From Chitinophagaceae bacterium (GTDB lineage Bacteria > Bacteroidota > Bacteroidia > Chitinophagales > Chitinophagaceae): a stretch of DNA of 59,724 nt. Made by a program: the position numbers and the translations under genes. The notes under the pieces were generated by a model that was not told the DNA's origin, ran no database searches, and worked only from the letters and a program-made list of their open reading frames with translations. Numbering within the stretch: the stretch's first letter is position 1; each line of letters opens with the position of its first letter. Positions 44,531 to 54,400 of the stretch are shown here, one piece after another. Where the stretch lies: assembly GCA_016720825.1 (NCBI GenBank), contig JADKJV010000016.1, forward strand, positions 1 through 59,724, given 5' to 3'.

Positions 44531-46971
44531 TTGTACGCTGAAATCATCATACCCCTTTCCCTCCCGAAGAACTACACCTGGGCCATCCCCGAATCCCTCC
44601 TGGAATCGGTAAAACCCGGCGTGCGGGTGGAAGTGAATCTTGGCAAAAACAAGAAATACGCGGGCATCGTCAAAAAGATTTTATCGGACAAGCCGGCATT
44701 TATTGAAGCCAAGGATATTATCCACGTGCTGGATAACGAACCCGTGGTTTTGGAACCCCAGTTGAAACTGTGGGAATGGATGGCGCAGTACTATATGTGC
44801 AGTGAAGGGGAAGTGATGGCCGCCGCTTTGCCGGCGCATTTTAAATTATCCAGTGAAACGATCCTGGTTTTTAATGAAGAGTACGGGGATAATTTCAGCG
44901 ACCTCGATCATGATGAATATATTGTAGCCGAAGCCCTGCTGATTAAAAAAGAACTCCGGCTCAATGAAATCCAGCAATTGCTGGACTCAGCAGATACCTA
45001 TCCCGTTACCAGCAGGCTGATCCGCAAAAAAGTTTGTTTTGTCTGGGAAGCCCTGAAACAGGGTTATACGGCCAAAACAGAAACCTTTGTCGTACTTGAT
45101 CCTGTTTACCAGGATGAAGAAAAACTGGCTGAACTGCTCAATGGCTGGACCCGTGCGCCCAAACAAATGGAATTACTGCTCGCTTACCTCCATTTTGCAA
45201 AAATGAGCGGAGAGGTAAGTAAAGTTGAGCTTCTTAAAAAAGCCGGTGCCAGTGATGCACAATTAAAAGGGCTCGTGGAAAAAGGGATCCTGATTGCAGA
45301 AAAAAGGAACGTGGACAGGATTCCGCAATTGCCGAGGAATATCAATATAGATTTCACGTTGTCTGACGCGCAGGTAATCGCACTGGATGAAGTGCGTAAA
45401 AAATTAGAACAGAAACCGGTTGGGTTGCTCCATGGGGTTACTTCCGGGGGCAAGACCAATATTTATATCAGGCTCATAGAAGAATATCTCAAAAAAGGAC
45501 AGCAGGTTTTATATATGTTGCCGGAAATTGCGCTCACCTCACAAATTATCCGGCGGCTGCAAAAACATTTTGGCGGGCATATTGGTGTTTACCATTCGAG
45601 GTTTTCCCAGAATGAAAGAGTGGAAACCTGGCATAAAGTGAGAACAGAAGAATACAAAGTGATACTCGGTGCAAGGTCATCTGTATTCCTTCCATTCCAG
45701 AACCTGGGACTGGTGATCTGTGATGAAGAACATGATTCATCATTCAAACAACAGGAGCCTGCCCCGCGTTACCATGGGCGGGATGCGGCTATTTACCTCG
45801 CATCTATCTGCCAGGCGAAAGTATTACTAGGCAGCGCCACACCTTCACTCGAATCATATTATAATGCACATACGGGCAAGTATGGTTTTACAGAACTGAC
45901 CCAGCGGTTCGGTGACGGGGAATTGCCGGCAGTTGAAATCATTGATATCCGCAAGCAGATTAACAAGGATAAAACCAAACTCATTTTTTCACAACCGCTG
46001 GTGGACGGCATTGAAGCCGTTTTGGAAAAAGGCAAACAGGTGATCATCTTCCAGAACCGGAGAGGGTATTCACCTTACCAGCTTTGCAAGACCTGCGGCT
46101 GGATTCCCCAATGTAAATACTGTGATGTTTCACTCACATTCCATAAACTGAACAACAAACTGGTTTGCCATTACTGCGGTACCCAGTATCCAACCGTGCA
46201 TACCTGTGCGGCCTGCGGCAATCATGATTTCATCCAGCGGAATTTCGGCACTGAAAAAATTGAAGAACAATTACAGGAACTTTTCCCTGCTGCCAAAGTG
46301 GCCAGGATGGATGTAGATGCAGTACGCGGGAAAACGCGCACGACACGCTGATCCGTTTATTCGAACAGCAAAAAGTGGATATACTGGTGGGCACACAAAT
46401 GGTGGTGAAAGGACTCGATTTTGATCACGTGGACCTGGTGGGTATCCCGGATGCAGACGGCCTGCTTCATTTTGCCGACTTCCGCGTGAATGAAAGGGCT
46501 TTCCAGCTCATTGAGCAGGTAAGCGGACGTACAGGCCGGAAAGATGCTTCCGGAAGGGTGGTGGTGCAAACTTCACAACCCACACATCCCGTATTGCAGC
46601 AGGTTCAACTGCATGATTACCGCGCGATGTATGAAGCGGAACTGGATAAGCGCAAACAGTTCTCCTATCCTCCGTTCAGCAGGCTTATCCATCTTACTTT
46701 CCGTCATAAATTCAAAGAACTGGTTGATAAGGCCGCCAAATATTTTGCCAAAGAACTGCAGCCCAAATACGGAACCTGGATGGTAGGACCCGCAGAACCT
46801 GTTGTGGGAAGAGTCAGGAACCAGTATATCATGGAACTGCTGCTGAAACTGCCCCGCGACAGCCGGATCATGGCGCGTTGCAAAAAAGATATTCTGGAAC
46901 AGGTGGCCATCATGCACCAGCTGGCCAGTTTTAAATCCGTTACTGTAATTGCCGATGTGGATGCACTCTGA
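44531..46971 (+). CDS. priA: Primosomal protein N' / replication restart helicase PriA (one frame break)
   Basis: Superfamily 2 helicase that reloads replication forks. About 813 residues from a TTG start (YAEIIIPLSLPKNYTW is the 3'BD). Helicase motifs: LLHGVTSGGKTNIY (Walker A), VICDEEHDSSFKQ (DEEH), LLGSATPSLESY; then paired zinc-binding cysteines CKTCGWIPQCKYC and CHYCGTQYPTVHTCAACG; then VGTQMVVKGLDFDHV and GRTGRKDASGRVVVQT. The literal frame stops at 46351; adding one A to GGGAAAA near 46333 gives RGKNAHDTLIRLFEQ and continues to 46971. Confidence 0.96.
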
Positions 46972-46975
46972 TCAC

Positions 46976-46983
46976 TAAATTTG
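46976..46983 (+). promoter_or_regulatory. TAAATTTG box 4 nt before murB start
   Basis: Perfect TAnnTTTG with TTTC before the ATG at 46988. Confidence 0.55.
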
Positions 46984-46987
46984 TTTC

Positions 46988-47995
46988 ATGCCAGTCAAGC
47001 AGGATATATCATTAAAGCCTTACAACAGTTTCGGGATGGATGTGAACGCCCGTTACTTTGCGGCATTTGATACGGCGGATAGTCTTTTAGAAATCCTGTC
47101 AGCATTTAAACAACTTCCGGCGCTTGTATTGGGCGGCGGGACAAACCTGCTGTTTACCCGGGATATAGACGGACTGGTTTTGAAAAATGAAATTTCAGGC
47201 ATTGAAAAAATTGGAGAGGATGAAGAGTTTGTCTTTATAAAGACAGGCGCCGGTGAAAACTGGCATGGTTTCGTGGAATATTGTATTGCCCACGGATATG
47301 CGGGCGTGGAGAACCTGGCATTGATTCCCGGGGCAGCCGGTGCGTCTCCCATGCAGAATATCGGCGCTTACGGAACAGAAGTGAAAGATGTGCTGTTTGA
47401 ATTAAAGGCCATGCACATGCACGACCGTGTAATCAGTACGTTTACAAACCAGGCTTGTGAATTTGGTTACCGTGACAGTATTTTCAAGAATAAATACAAA
47501 GGACAGTTTGTAATACTGGATGTAACATTCAGGTTACGGAAGCAGCCGCAGTTTAATACCACTTATGGTGCGATCCGCCAGGAATTGGAAAGAATGGGCG
47601 TTCAGGATTTATCACTTCGTGCGGTTGCGGATGCTGTAATACATATCCGGCAATCCAAATTACCGGATCCGGCTGTAACAGGTAATGCGGGCAGTTTTTT
47701 CAAGAACCCTGTCATCAGCCAGGAACAATTTAATTCATTACAAAAGCAATTTCCCGGTATCCCGGCTCATACTAGTAACAATGCGATTAAACTTGCAGCA
47801 GGCTGGCTGATCGAACAATGTGGCTGGAAAGGATACAGGAAGGGTGATGCCGGGTGTTTTAATAAACAGGCGCTTGTGCTGGTAAATTATGGTTCAGCCA
47901 CCGGGGCAGATATTATTGCATTAGCCAATGAAATCACCGGATCTGTTGAGAAAAAGTTCGGCATTAAATTAGAAAAAGAAGTTAATATTATATAG
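46988..47995 (+). CDS. murB: UDP-N-acetylenolpyruvoylglucosamine reductase
   Basis: FAD/NADPH enzyme completing UDP-MurNAc for peptidoglycan. Type I MurB of 335 residues: PYNSFGMDVNARYF, LVLGGGTNLLF, NLALIPGAAGASPMQNIGAYG (flavin loop), FGYRDSIFK (Tyr of the type I loop), AVTGNAGSFFKNP (catalytic Ser), and EQCGWKGYRKGDAG. 17 nt after priA but with its own promoter box. Confidence 0.97.
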   Translation: MPVKQDISLKPYNSFGMDVNARYFAAFDTADSLLEILSAFKQLPALVLGGGTNLLFTRDIDGLVLKNEISGIEKIGEDEEFVFIKTGAGENWHGFVEYCIAHGYAGVENLALIPGAAGASPMQNIGAYGTEVKDVLFELKAMHMHDRVISTFTNQACEFGYRDSIFKNKYKGQFVILDVTFRLRKQPQFNTTYGAIRQELERMGVQDLSLRAVADAVIHIRQSKLPDPAVTGNAGSFFKNPVISQEQFNSLQKQFPGIPAHTSNNAIKLAAGWLIEQCGWKGYRKGDAGCFNKQALVLVNYGSATGADIIALANEITGSVEKKFGIKLEKEVNII

Positions 47996-48052
47996 CTTCA
48001 TAATATCTATTCCGGAATTTCATATTTTAACGCCAATCAAAAAATCAATTTT

Positions 48053-48535
48053 ATGCGGAAATTCTTACTCATCGCCATTTTCACCTGTTTAGCCAGCCAG
48101 TATGTTACTGCCCAATCTGCTTTTGCTGAATTAGGTGGCCCCGGACTGGCATCGATCAACTTTGATACCCGCTTCACTAAAAAAGATGATGGTATCGGAG
48201 GAAGAGTTGGTGTTGGTGGTTTCACGCTCAATGATGGATTTGGGGATAATGTAACAATGATCTTCATTCCTATAGGAGTCAACTACCTGGTTGGAAAAGA
48301 CGAGAAAAATTATTTCGAACTGGGTGCCGGTGTAACACCTGTACTCGGTAACGTGAATGGCGGCAGCAGCGATTTCAGCGGCACCTTTGGGCACGTATTA
48401 CTTGGTTACAGGATGCAGCCTAAAATAGGCGGATTCATCTTCCGTGCATTTGTTTGTCCCGTCTTCGGTAATGGAGGTTTTATTCCTTATTACGGTGGAT
48501 TGTCGTTTGGATATAAGTTTGGAGGGAAGAAGTAG
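48053..48535 (+). CDS. Small outer-membrane beta-barrel-like protein
   Basis: 160 residues: signal peptide RKFLLIAIFTCLASQYVTAQ, then alternating strands (PGLASINFDTRFTK, GGRVGVGGFTL, IPIGVNYLVG, YFELGAGVTPVL, HVLLGYRMQP, FRAFVCPVFG) and a terminal YYGGLSFGYKFGGKK consistent with an eight-stranded barrel. No functional assignment. Its TAG stop is the first unit of a TAGTCGT heptad repeat. Confidence 0.7.
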   Translation: MRKFLLIAIFTCLASQYVTAQSAFAELGGPGLASINFDTRFTKKDDGIGGRVGVGGFTLNDGFGDNVTMIFIPIGVNYLVGKDEKNYFELGAGVTPVLGNVNGGSSDFSGTFGHVLLGYRMQPKIGGFIFRAFVCPVFGNGGFIPYYGGLSFGYKFGGKK

Positions 48536-48637
48536 TCGTTAGTCCCTAGTCTCTAATCTTTAGTCGTCAGTTACCAGGCAATCCCTAGTCGTTTGATTGG
48601 TTGACTAACGACTAGCGACTAGCGACTAGCGACTGCT
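48533..48637. repeat. TAGTCNN heptad inverted repeat
   Basis: Left arm 48533-48565: TAGTCGT TAGTCCC TAGTCTC TAATCTT TAGTCGT, perfect period 7 with the gene's stop codon as the first three bases. Right arm 48601-48637: GACTAAC GACTAGC repeated. Between convergent genes. Confidence 0.85.
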
Positions 48638-50162
48638 AAGCTTCCTCATCAAATTCCTCTCCCAAATCCCTCTCCCCCAAATCCATCATACTTCCGATCA
48701 GGTCCTTGAACTCAATCTGGGATTCAAATATTTTTTTACTGATCAGCGAATAGGAGGCAAGTCCGTGCAGTACAAATTCCATCAGGAGGGCAGACTGCAT
48801 ATCATTAGCCTGAGGAAAGAATTTTTTCACCAGTGAGTGAAGACCATCTACATGATATAACTGAATCAGCTTGTCTTTGTCTGACGTACTGAAATTCAAA
48901 TTGAGATGATTGCCTTTATCGAACCAGGCCGTAACAGGTTTATAAGGATTGTCATCTGGTTTTTCTGCCTGTGAAGGCTTGCCGGTATTCCTTCTTTTTT
49001 TCAGTGAATCCGGGTTGGGGAAATAAGTGGCGAAACTGGTACGGATGGCTTTGTCAACCAAATTCATCGCCACCTGGTAAGGACCTTCCTGTTCGCCTTC
49101 ATAAACCAGTTCCACTTTACCGGTAATAGAGGGAATAATGCCCACGAGATCACTCATCCAGACCTGTGTCTTTTTTTCATGGTTGATGATGGCCCTTCTT
49201 TCAGCAGCACTCACCGCATTTTCAAACGCAGAAATGGTCAGACGTGCACTCACGCCGCTTTTCTTATCCACCAGTTCACTGTTACGCGCCTCAAAGGCCA
49301 CCTGTTCAATCAGCCTTTTGATCAGGTCGCTTACATCCACCAGGGATGATTGTTCATCGCTGAAGGAGGCTTCCTGTCCGGTAATCTCCAGGGCCTGCTC
49401 AATGGATTTGGGATAGTGGGTCAGTATCTGGCTTTCAATCCGGTCCTTTAAAGGCGTTACAATCGAACCGCGGTTGGTATAATCTTCCGGGTTGGCCGTG
49501 AATACAAAAAGGATATCCAATGGCAACCGCAGTTTAAAGCCGCGGATCTGTACATCGCCTTCTTCTAAAATATTGAACAATGCCACCTGGATCCTGGCCT
49601 GCAGGTCGGGCAGTTCATTGATTACAAAAATGCAACGGTTACTGCGCGGAATGATTCCATAGTGCAGCACACGTTCATCTGCAAAACTCAGTTTCAGGTG
49701 CGCAGCTTTGATGGGATCAATATCACCAATCAGGTCAGCCACACTCACATCCGGTGTGGCCAGTTTCTCTCCATACCGTTCACTGCGGTGCAGCCAGTCA
49801 ATAGGCGTATCATCCCCTTTGGCTTCCAGTATATCTTTCGCAAAACGGGATACCGGGTTAAAAGGATCATCATTGATATCACTTCCGCTGACGTATGGAA
49901 TATATTCATCCAGCAGGTTGGTCATCTGGCGTGCCATCCTGGTTTTTGCCTGACCGCGTAACCCCAGGAATAAAATATTGTGCTTGCTGAGCAGCGCGCG
50001 TTCCACATCGGGGATAACGGTTTCTTCATAACCTACAATGCCGTTGAAACTGGGTTCATTCTGTTGCAGGTTTGCGATCAGGTTCTGGCGTACTTCATCC
50101 CGGATGGATTTGGATTTGTAACCACTTTTCTTTAACTCACCGAATGTTTTAATCTCTTTCAT
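48636..50162 (-). CDS. MoxR/ChlI-type AAA+ ATPase
   Basis: 508-residue AAA+ protein of the MoxR/magnesium-chelatase subunit I superfamily; members act as chaperone motors with VWA-domain partners. Unusual nucleotide motifs: Walker A is FLGLRGQAKTRMAR instead of GxxGxGKT/S, and Walker B ends in Asn-Glu (CIFVINELPDL). Sensor 1 region FTANPEDYTNRGSIVTPLKDR is intact. The C-terminal third is charged and specific to this group, ending LGERDLGEEFDEEA. The VWA gene lies immediately upstream on the same strand, 108 nt apart with a repeat between. Targets are unknown; it is not a real magnesium chelatase, as no pigment genes are present. Confidence 0.88.
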   Translation of the reverse strand: MKEIKTFGELKKSGYKSKSIRDEVRQNLIANLQQNEPSFNGIVGYEETVIPDVERALLSKHNILFLGLRGQAKTRMARQMTNLLDEYIPYVSGSDINDDPFNPVSRFAKDILEAKGDDTPIDWLHRSERYGEKLATPDVSVADLIGDIDPIKAAHLKLSFADERVLHYGIIPRSNRCIFVINELPDLQARIQVALFNILEEGDVQIRGFKLRLPLDILFVFTANPEDYTNRGSIVTPLKDRIESQILTHYPKSIEQALEITGQEASFSDEQSSLVDVSDLIKRLIEQVAFEARNSELVDKKSGVSARLTISAFENAVSAAERRAIINHEKKTQVWMSDLVGIIPSITGKVELVYEGEQEGPYQVAMNLVDKAIRTSFATYFPNPDSLKKRRNTGKPSQAEKPDDNPYKPVTAWFDKGNHLNLNFSTSDKDKLIQLYHVDGLHSLVKKFFPQANDMQSALLMEFVLHGLASYSLISKKIFESQIEFKDLIGSMMDLGERDLGEEFDEEA

Positions 50163-50170
50163 ATTGTTTT

Positions 50171-50262
50171 TTTACCACTAAGTACACAAGGCAAAAACAA
50201 AGGACACAAAGGTTAAACAACTTTGTGCTCTTTGTACTCCTTTGTGAACTTTGTGGTTAAAT
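50171..50262. repeat. Nonamer inverted repeat within the MoxR-VWA operon
   Basis: Left arm TTTACCACTAAGTACACAAGG (50170-50190) and right arm CTTTGTGAACTTTGTGGTTAA (50241-50261), with CACAAAGG / CTTTGTG units between. It sits between two co-directional, functionally linked genes. Confidence 0.85.
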
Positions 50263-50270
50263 GTATTTTT

Positions 50271-51365
50271 CTAATAAACCGTCTTTCTCCTCCCGCTTTC
50301 AAAATCCTTAAATATAAACGCCCCCAGCTTATCCAGCGATGCGAAAAACGCTTTCCCGTTATTCGTTTCCGTAAACTCCTGCACAAACCGCTGCAGGTAA
50401 GGATCCGTTGCAATCATGAAAGTGGTAATGGGTATTTTCAGTTTCTTGCACTGGGCTGCTAAATTGATACAGCGGTTCACCACTTTCCGGTCGAGACCGA
50501 AACTGTTTTTATAATAACGCTTCCCGATTTTCAGACAGGTGGGCTTGCCATCTGTAATCATGAAAATCTGTTTGTTCGGGTTTTTCCTCCTGCGTAAAAT
50601 ATCCATGGCCAGTTCAAGTCCGGCAACAGTATTGGTATGGTATGGCCCGACCTGGAGATAGGGGAGGTCTTTCACTTCAATCGGCCAGGCGTCATTGCCA
50701 AACACAACAATGTCAAGTGTGTCTTTGGGGTAACGGGTTTTAATCAGCTCGCTTAGTGCCATGGCCACTTTTTTGGCCGGCGTGATCCGGTCTTCACCAT
50801 ACAAAATCATGGAATGTGAAATATCAATCATCAGCACGGTGGAGGTCTGCGCTTTGAAATCAGTTTCCCGGATACTCAAATCATCTTCCTGCATCTGGAA
50901 ATTATCAATGCCATGATTGATCTGTGCATTGCGGATGCTTTCGGTGAAATCAATTTGTTCCAGCATATCCCCGAAACGGAACTGGCGGGTATCAGAAGTT
51001 GCTTCATCACCCTGACCGGGTTTGAAACTATGGTGATCACCCTGTTTTGTTTTTTTGAGTTTGCCGAAAATCTCTTCCAGGCTTTTTTTGCGGATACCCT
51101 GTTCGGTTTTAGCGGTGATTTCAAATTTCCCTTTTTCTGTATTCTCACTGATAAAACCTTTTTCTTTCAGGTCTTCAATAAAATCACCCATCCCGTATTC
51201 GTCATCGGTCAGTTCGTATTGTTTATCCAGTTCATTCAGCCACTGCATGGCTTCCTGCACATCCCCGCTGGTATAGGTAAGCAGCTGCGTGAAGAGGTCA
51301 AGCAACTGTTCAAATTTGCTCTTGCCGCTGCCTGGGTCATATTTTGAAAAATGGAAACCTCTCAT
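50271..51365 (-). CDS. VWA-domain protein partnered with MoxR ATPase
   Basis: 364 residues. N-terminal helical region, then a von Willebrand A domain from about residue 170 with a complete MIDAS: DISHS (DxSxS) near residue 181, Thr in HTNTVAG, and Asp in MITDGKPT. No signal peptide or membrane helix, so cytoplasmic. MoxR-VWA pairs act in protein maturation or metal insertion. Start MRGFHFSKYDPG at 51365. The literal protein is full-length. Confidence 0.88.
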   Translation of the reverse strand: MRGFHFSKYDPGSGKSKFEQLLDLFTQLLTYTSGDVQEAMQWLNELDKQYELTDDEYGMGDFIEDLKEKGFISENTEKGKFEITAKTEQGIRKKSLEEIFGKLKKTKQGDHHSFKPGQGDEATSDTRQFRFGDMLEQIDFTESIRNAQINHGIDNFQMQEDDLSIRETDFKAQTSTVLMIDISHSMILYGEDRITPAKKVAMALSELIKTRYPKDTLDIVVFGNDAWPIEVKDLPYLQVGPYHTNTVAGLELAMDILRRRKNPNKQIFMITDGKPTCLKIGKRYYKNSFGLDRKVVNRCINLAAQCKKLKIPITTFMIATDPYLQRFVQEFTETNNGKAFFASLDKLGAFIFKDFESGRRKTVY

Positions 51366-51433
51366 GTATACAATTTACGGAAATCCGGGCCGTTCGGTTA
51401 TTAATAACAAGTTAACGGCGATTCTGTTCAAAT

Positions 51434-51465
51434 AAAAAACCCTTCCGGTAAGCCGGAAGGGTTTT
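51434..51465 (-). terminator. Intrinsic terminator after GT117 gene
   Basis: AACCCTTCCGG, loop TAAG, CCGGAAGGGTT (51438-51463), with T6 on the minus strand. Ends the DUF2723 transcript before the VWA gene. Confidence 0.85.
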
Positions 51466-51482
51466 CAAAATCAGTTATTCTT

Positions 51483-54400
51483 TTAATTGGGGGCCTTGTT
51501 GCTATTGGTGTCCTGGATCGTGTTGTTCACACGGCCGGGAACCGTTTCATCAGGTTTGCCCGGTGTAACAGGTGCAGCATTGTAACGGCTTTCAATAGTG
51601 TCGAAAATACGCATCATGATTTCATTCAGCGGTACTTCGGTTCTTTCAAAAGCGCCGTAGAGATCAGGCTGGTTCTCCCTGATATATTCATAATAAGCAC
51701 GCTGTTCCGCAAAATCCTTTTTCAGGGCATCCCTGACCTTACCTGCCAGTTGCTTGTTGCCGGCTTTGTAACAGGCTTCGAGGAACAACAGGCTGTTCTG
51801 GTTGTGGCTGCTGTAGCGGCTCACCATGGCATAAGGCATGTTTTCTTCCAGGATGCCTTTGTCAGCTTTATCCAGCAGGCGCAGGGCTTCATCTTTCTTG
51901 CCCTGGTCAGCCAGGTTACCGGCTGCTTCAGCAAAAAGTGCGCGGAGTGTCATCAGGTGACGGCGGTTCTCCTCATCGAAATAAACACCTTTTTTCTCTG
52001 CACCTCCAAAGAGGTATTTATTCATCAGGTTGCCGTACATCGAATCGCTGTTGTCGCGGATCTGGGTGCCGCTTCTTACCATTTCACGCAGCAGGCTGTC
52101 AGTGATCCAGAAACGCTGCGGATAGTTATTTACAACAGGTACCAGGCGGTATGATAATCCATCTTTGCGGAGGTATTGGCCGAAACCAAGATCCCCGTAT
52201 GGTGAAGTGAAATAAATCGGTCGTTTCCATTGGTTGGAAGCGATGATGTTCAGGATGATCAGGTCACTGCGTACCAGGCCATCACTCAGTTTGCCTTCAG
52301 GAATTTCAAAATCCATACTGCTCACCACGCTGTCTTTTGCAAAAGCAGTGCCGTTTGCTCTAACCACTGCCTGGTCAACAGGTACTGAGAATTTAGAAAC
52401 GGGCAGGAAACCGAGACCAACATCGCGTTTGGTTTCTTCATCATAATTCGGGGCTCCCAGGATTTCTTTCATCACCTGGTATAACGGCCAGTATTTGTTT
52501 TTATCTCCCTGCGGCCTGTAACGCATGTATTCACGGTTATGGCCTTCAATCTGTTCAGGACTCCAGATTACATCCAGTGAATCTGATTTATTTACTTTAT
52601 AACGAAGCTGGTTAATGTACCAGTCTATACCCAATAAGCTGTTGTTGATAATACGTATATCCGGACGCACACCTTCCACTTCCTGGGCATACCAGAGAGG
52701 ATAAGTATCATTATCACCAAAAGTGAAGATGATGGCATTGGGTGCACAGCTTTCCAGGTAGTCACGGGCAATATCCGGTGCTACCGTTTTTTGACTGCGG
52801 TCATGATCATCCCATTCCTGCTGGGCCATAATTAACGGTCCGGCCAGACACACAATGGAGGAAGCAATATTCAGCAATTTGCCATTCTCCCCGTTCTTTG
52901 ATATCGCCCGCAGCAACAAGGTAAGACCGGTTACGAATGCAGCATAGATGGCTGTAATCATCACAGACGCGATCACCATGCCGCCAATCGGGCCCGGTGC
53001 TGTTGACATCAGTGAAATCAGGAACGTCAGCACAGAACCGTATACAATGGTGTTCTGGAATCTTTCTTTGTCCGTCAGGTCTTTTGCCATTCTTACAAAA
53101 GCAACCACTGCCAGTCCGATCCACACAGCAAATGCGTAGAATGAACCCACAAAGGCATAATCCCGTTCACGTGGCTGGTTACCGGGCTGGTTGAGGTAGA
53201 GCACTACCGCAATGCCCGTGAAGAAAAAGAGCAGGAAGTTGACTATCCAGTCTTTCCGGTTTCGGAAATACTGGTAAACACATCCCACCATACCCAACAG
53301 GAAGGGCAGGAGGAAGAGTGTATTATGCGCTTTGTTTTTACGAATACTCTCCGGTAGTTTAGACTGGTCCCCTAACCGGGCATTATCAATAAAGGAGATA
53401 CCGGAAATCCAGTTACCATCCCGTTTATTACCGAGGCCTTGTATATCATTTTGTTTACCGGCAAAATTCCACATGAAATAACGCCAGTACATCAAACCCA
53501 TCTGGTAGGTGAAGAACCATTGCACATTGTCTTTCACATTCGGTGCCTGGTATCGGCCGGTATTCGGATCTGTTTCAAGTCCGAGCCAGTCAGCATAGAA
53601 ATCCGCATGTCCCTGGTCATTACTGCCATCCCAGATACGGGGGAAGAGTTGCATATCCTCACTCAGGTAAGTGGGTTTATCATCTGTGCCGATGGGGATA
53701 TACCTGTCCTTGCCCTTCACATATTTCATTTCGCCTTTCTTCATGGCGATACCGTTGGGGCTTTCAGGATCAGGTTTGTAGTTCGCAACAAAATGCGGTC
53801 CGTACAGTAATGGCGCTTCACCGTATTGTTCACGGCTGAGGTAGTACACGAGGTTCATCGGGTTGTCCACGTTGTTCATGTCAATCGCGGGATTGGCATT
53901 CGAACGGATCATCGTAGTGAAATACATGAAATAACCCAGGAGCATAAACGCGTAACACCAGAGGGAAAGTTTCATGATGCGCATCGCTGTGGGCTTCATG
54001 AAATGGGCGATTGCGGCACCCAGACCACCCACGAGTATAAATTTAAACACCTTGCCTGCATCAGAACCCAGTGCAATGATAAAGGGCAGTGCAGATAAAG
54101 CGAGGAAGAGTACAAAGAAAACAGTCAGGTGTGTGCGGTTGATTTTTTGTTCGTTCATCCGCAGTGCCCAGAAAATCAAACCGGCTAATAATACAAAGTA
54201 TACGGTGAATCCGGAGAAGAAAGGCATGCCACCTGAATTCACAAAGAATACATCAAATAAACCGGCGGCTTTCATAGAATACTGTATCACGCCAAGCTGC
54301 ACAATACCGGTAATCAAACATCCCAATACAAATGCCAGGATAGCACCTTTGGTATTGGCTGCATAACGGCGGTAATAATATATCATTACGATAGCGGGTA

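Noticed and set aside
48636..50162. True magnesium chelatase subunit
   Set aside because: No bacteriochlorophyll or cobalamin chelatase genes nearby; the VWA partner and motifs fit the MoxR group.
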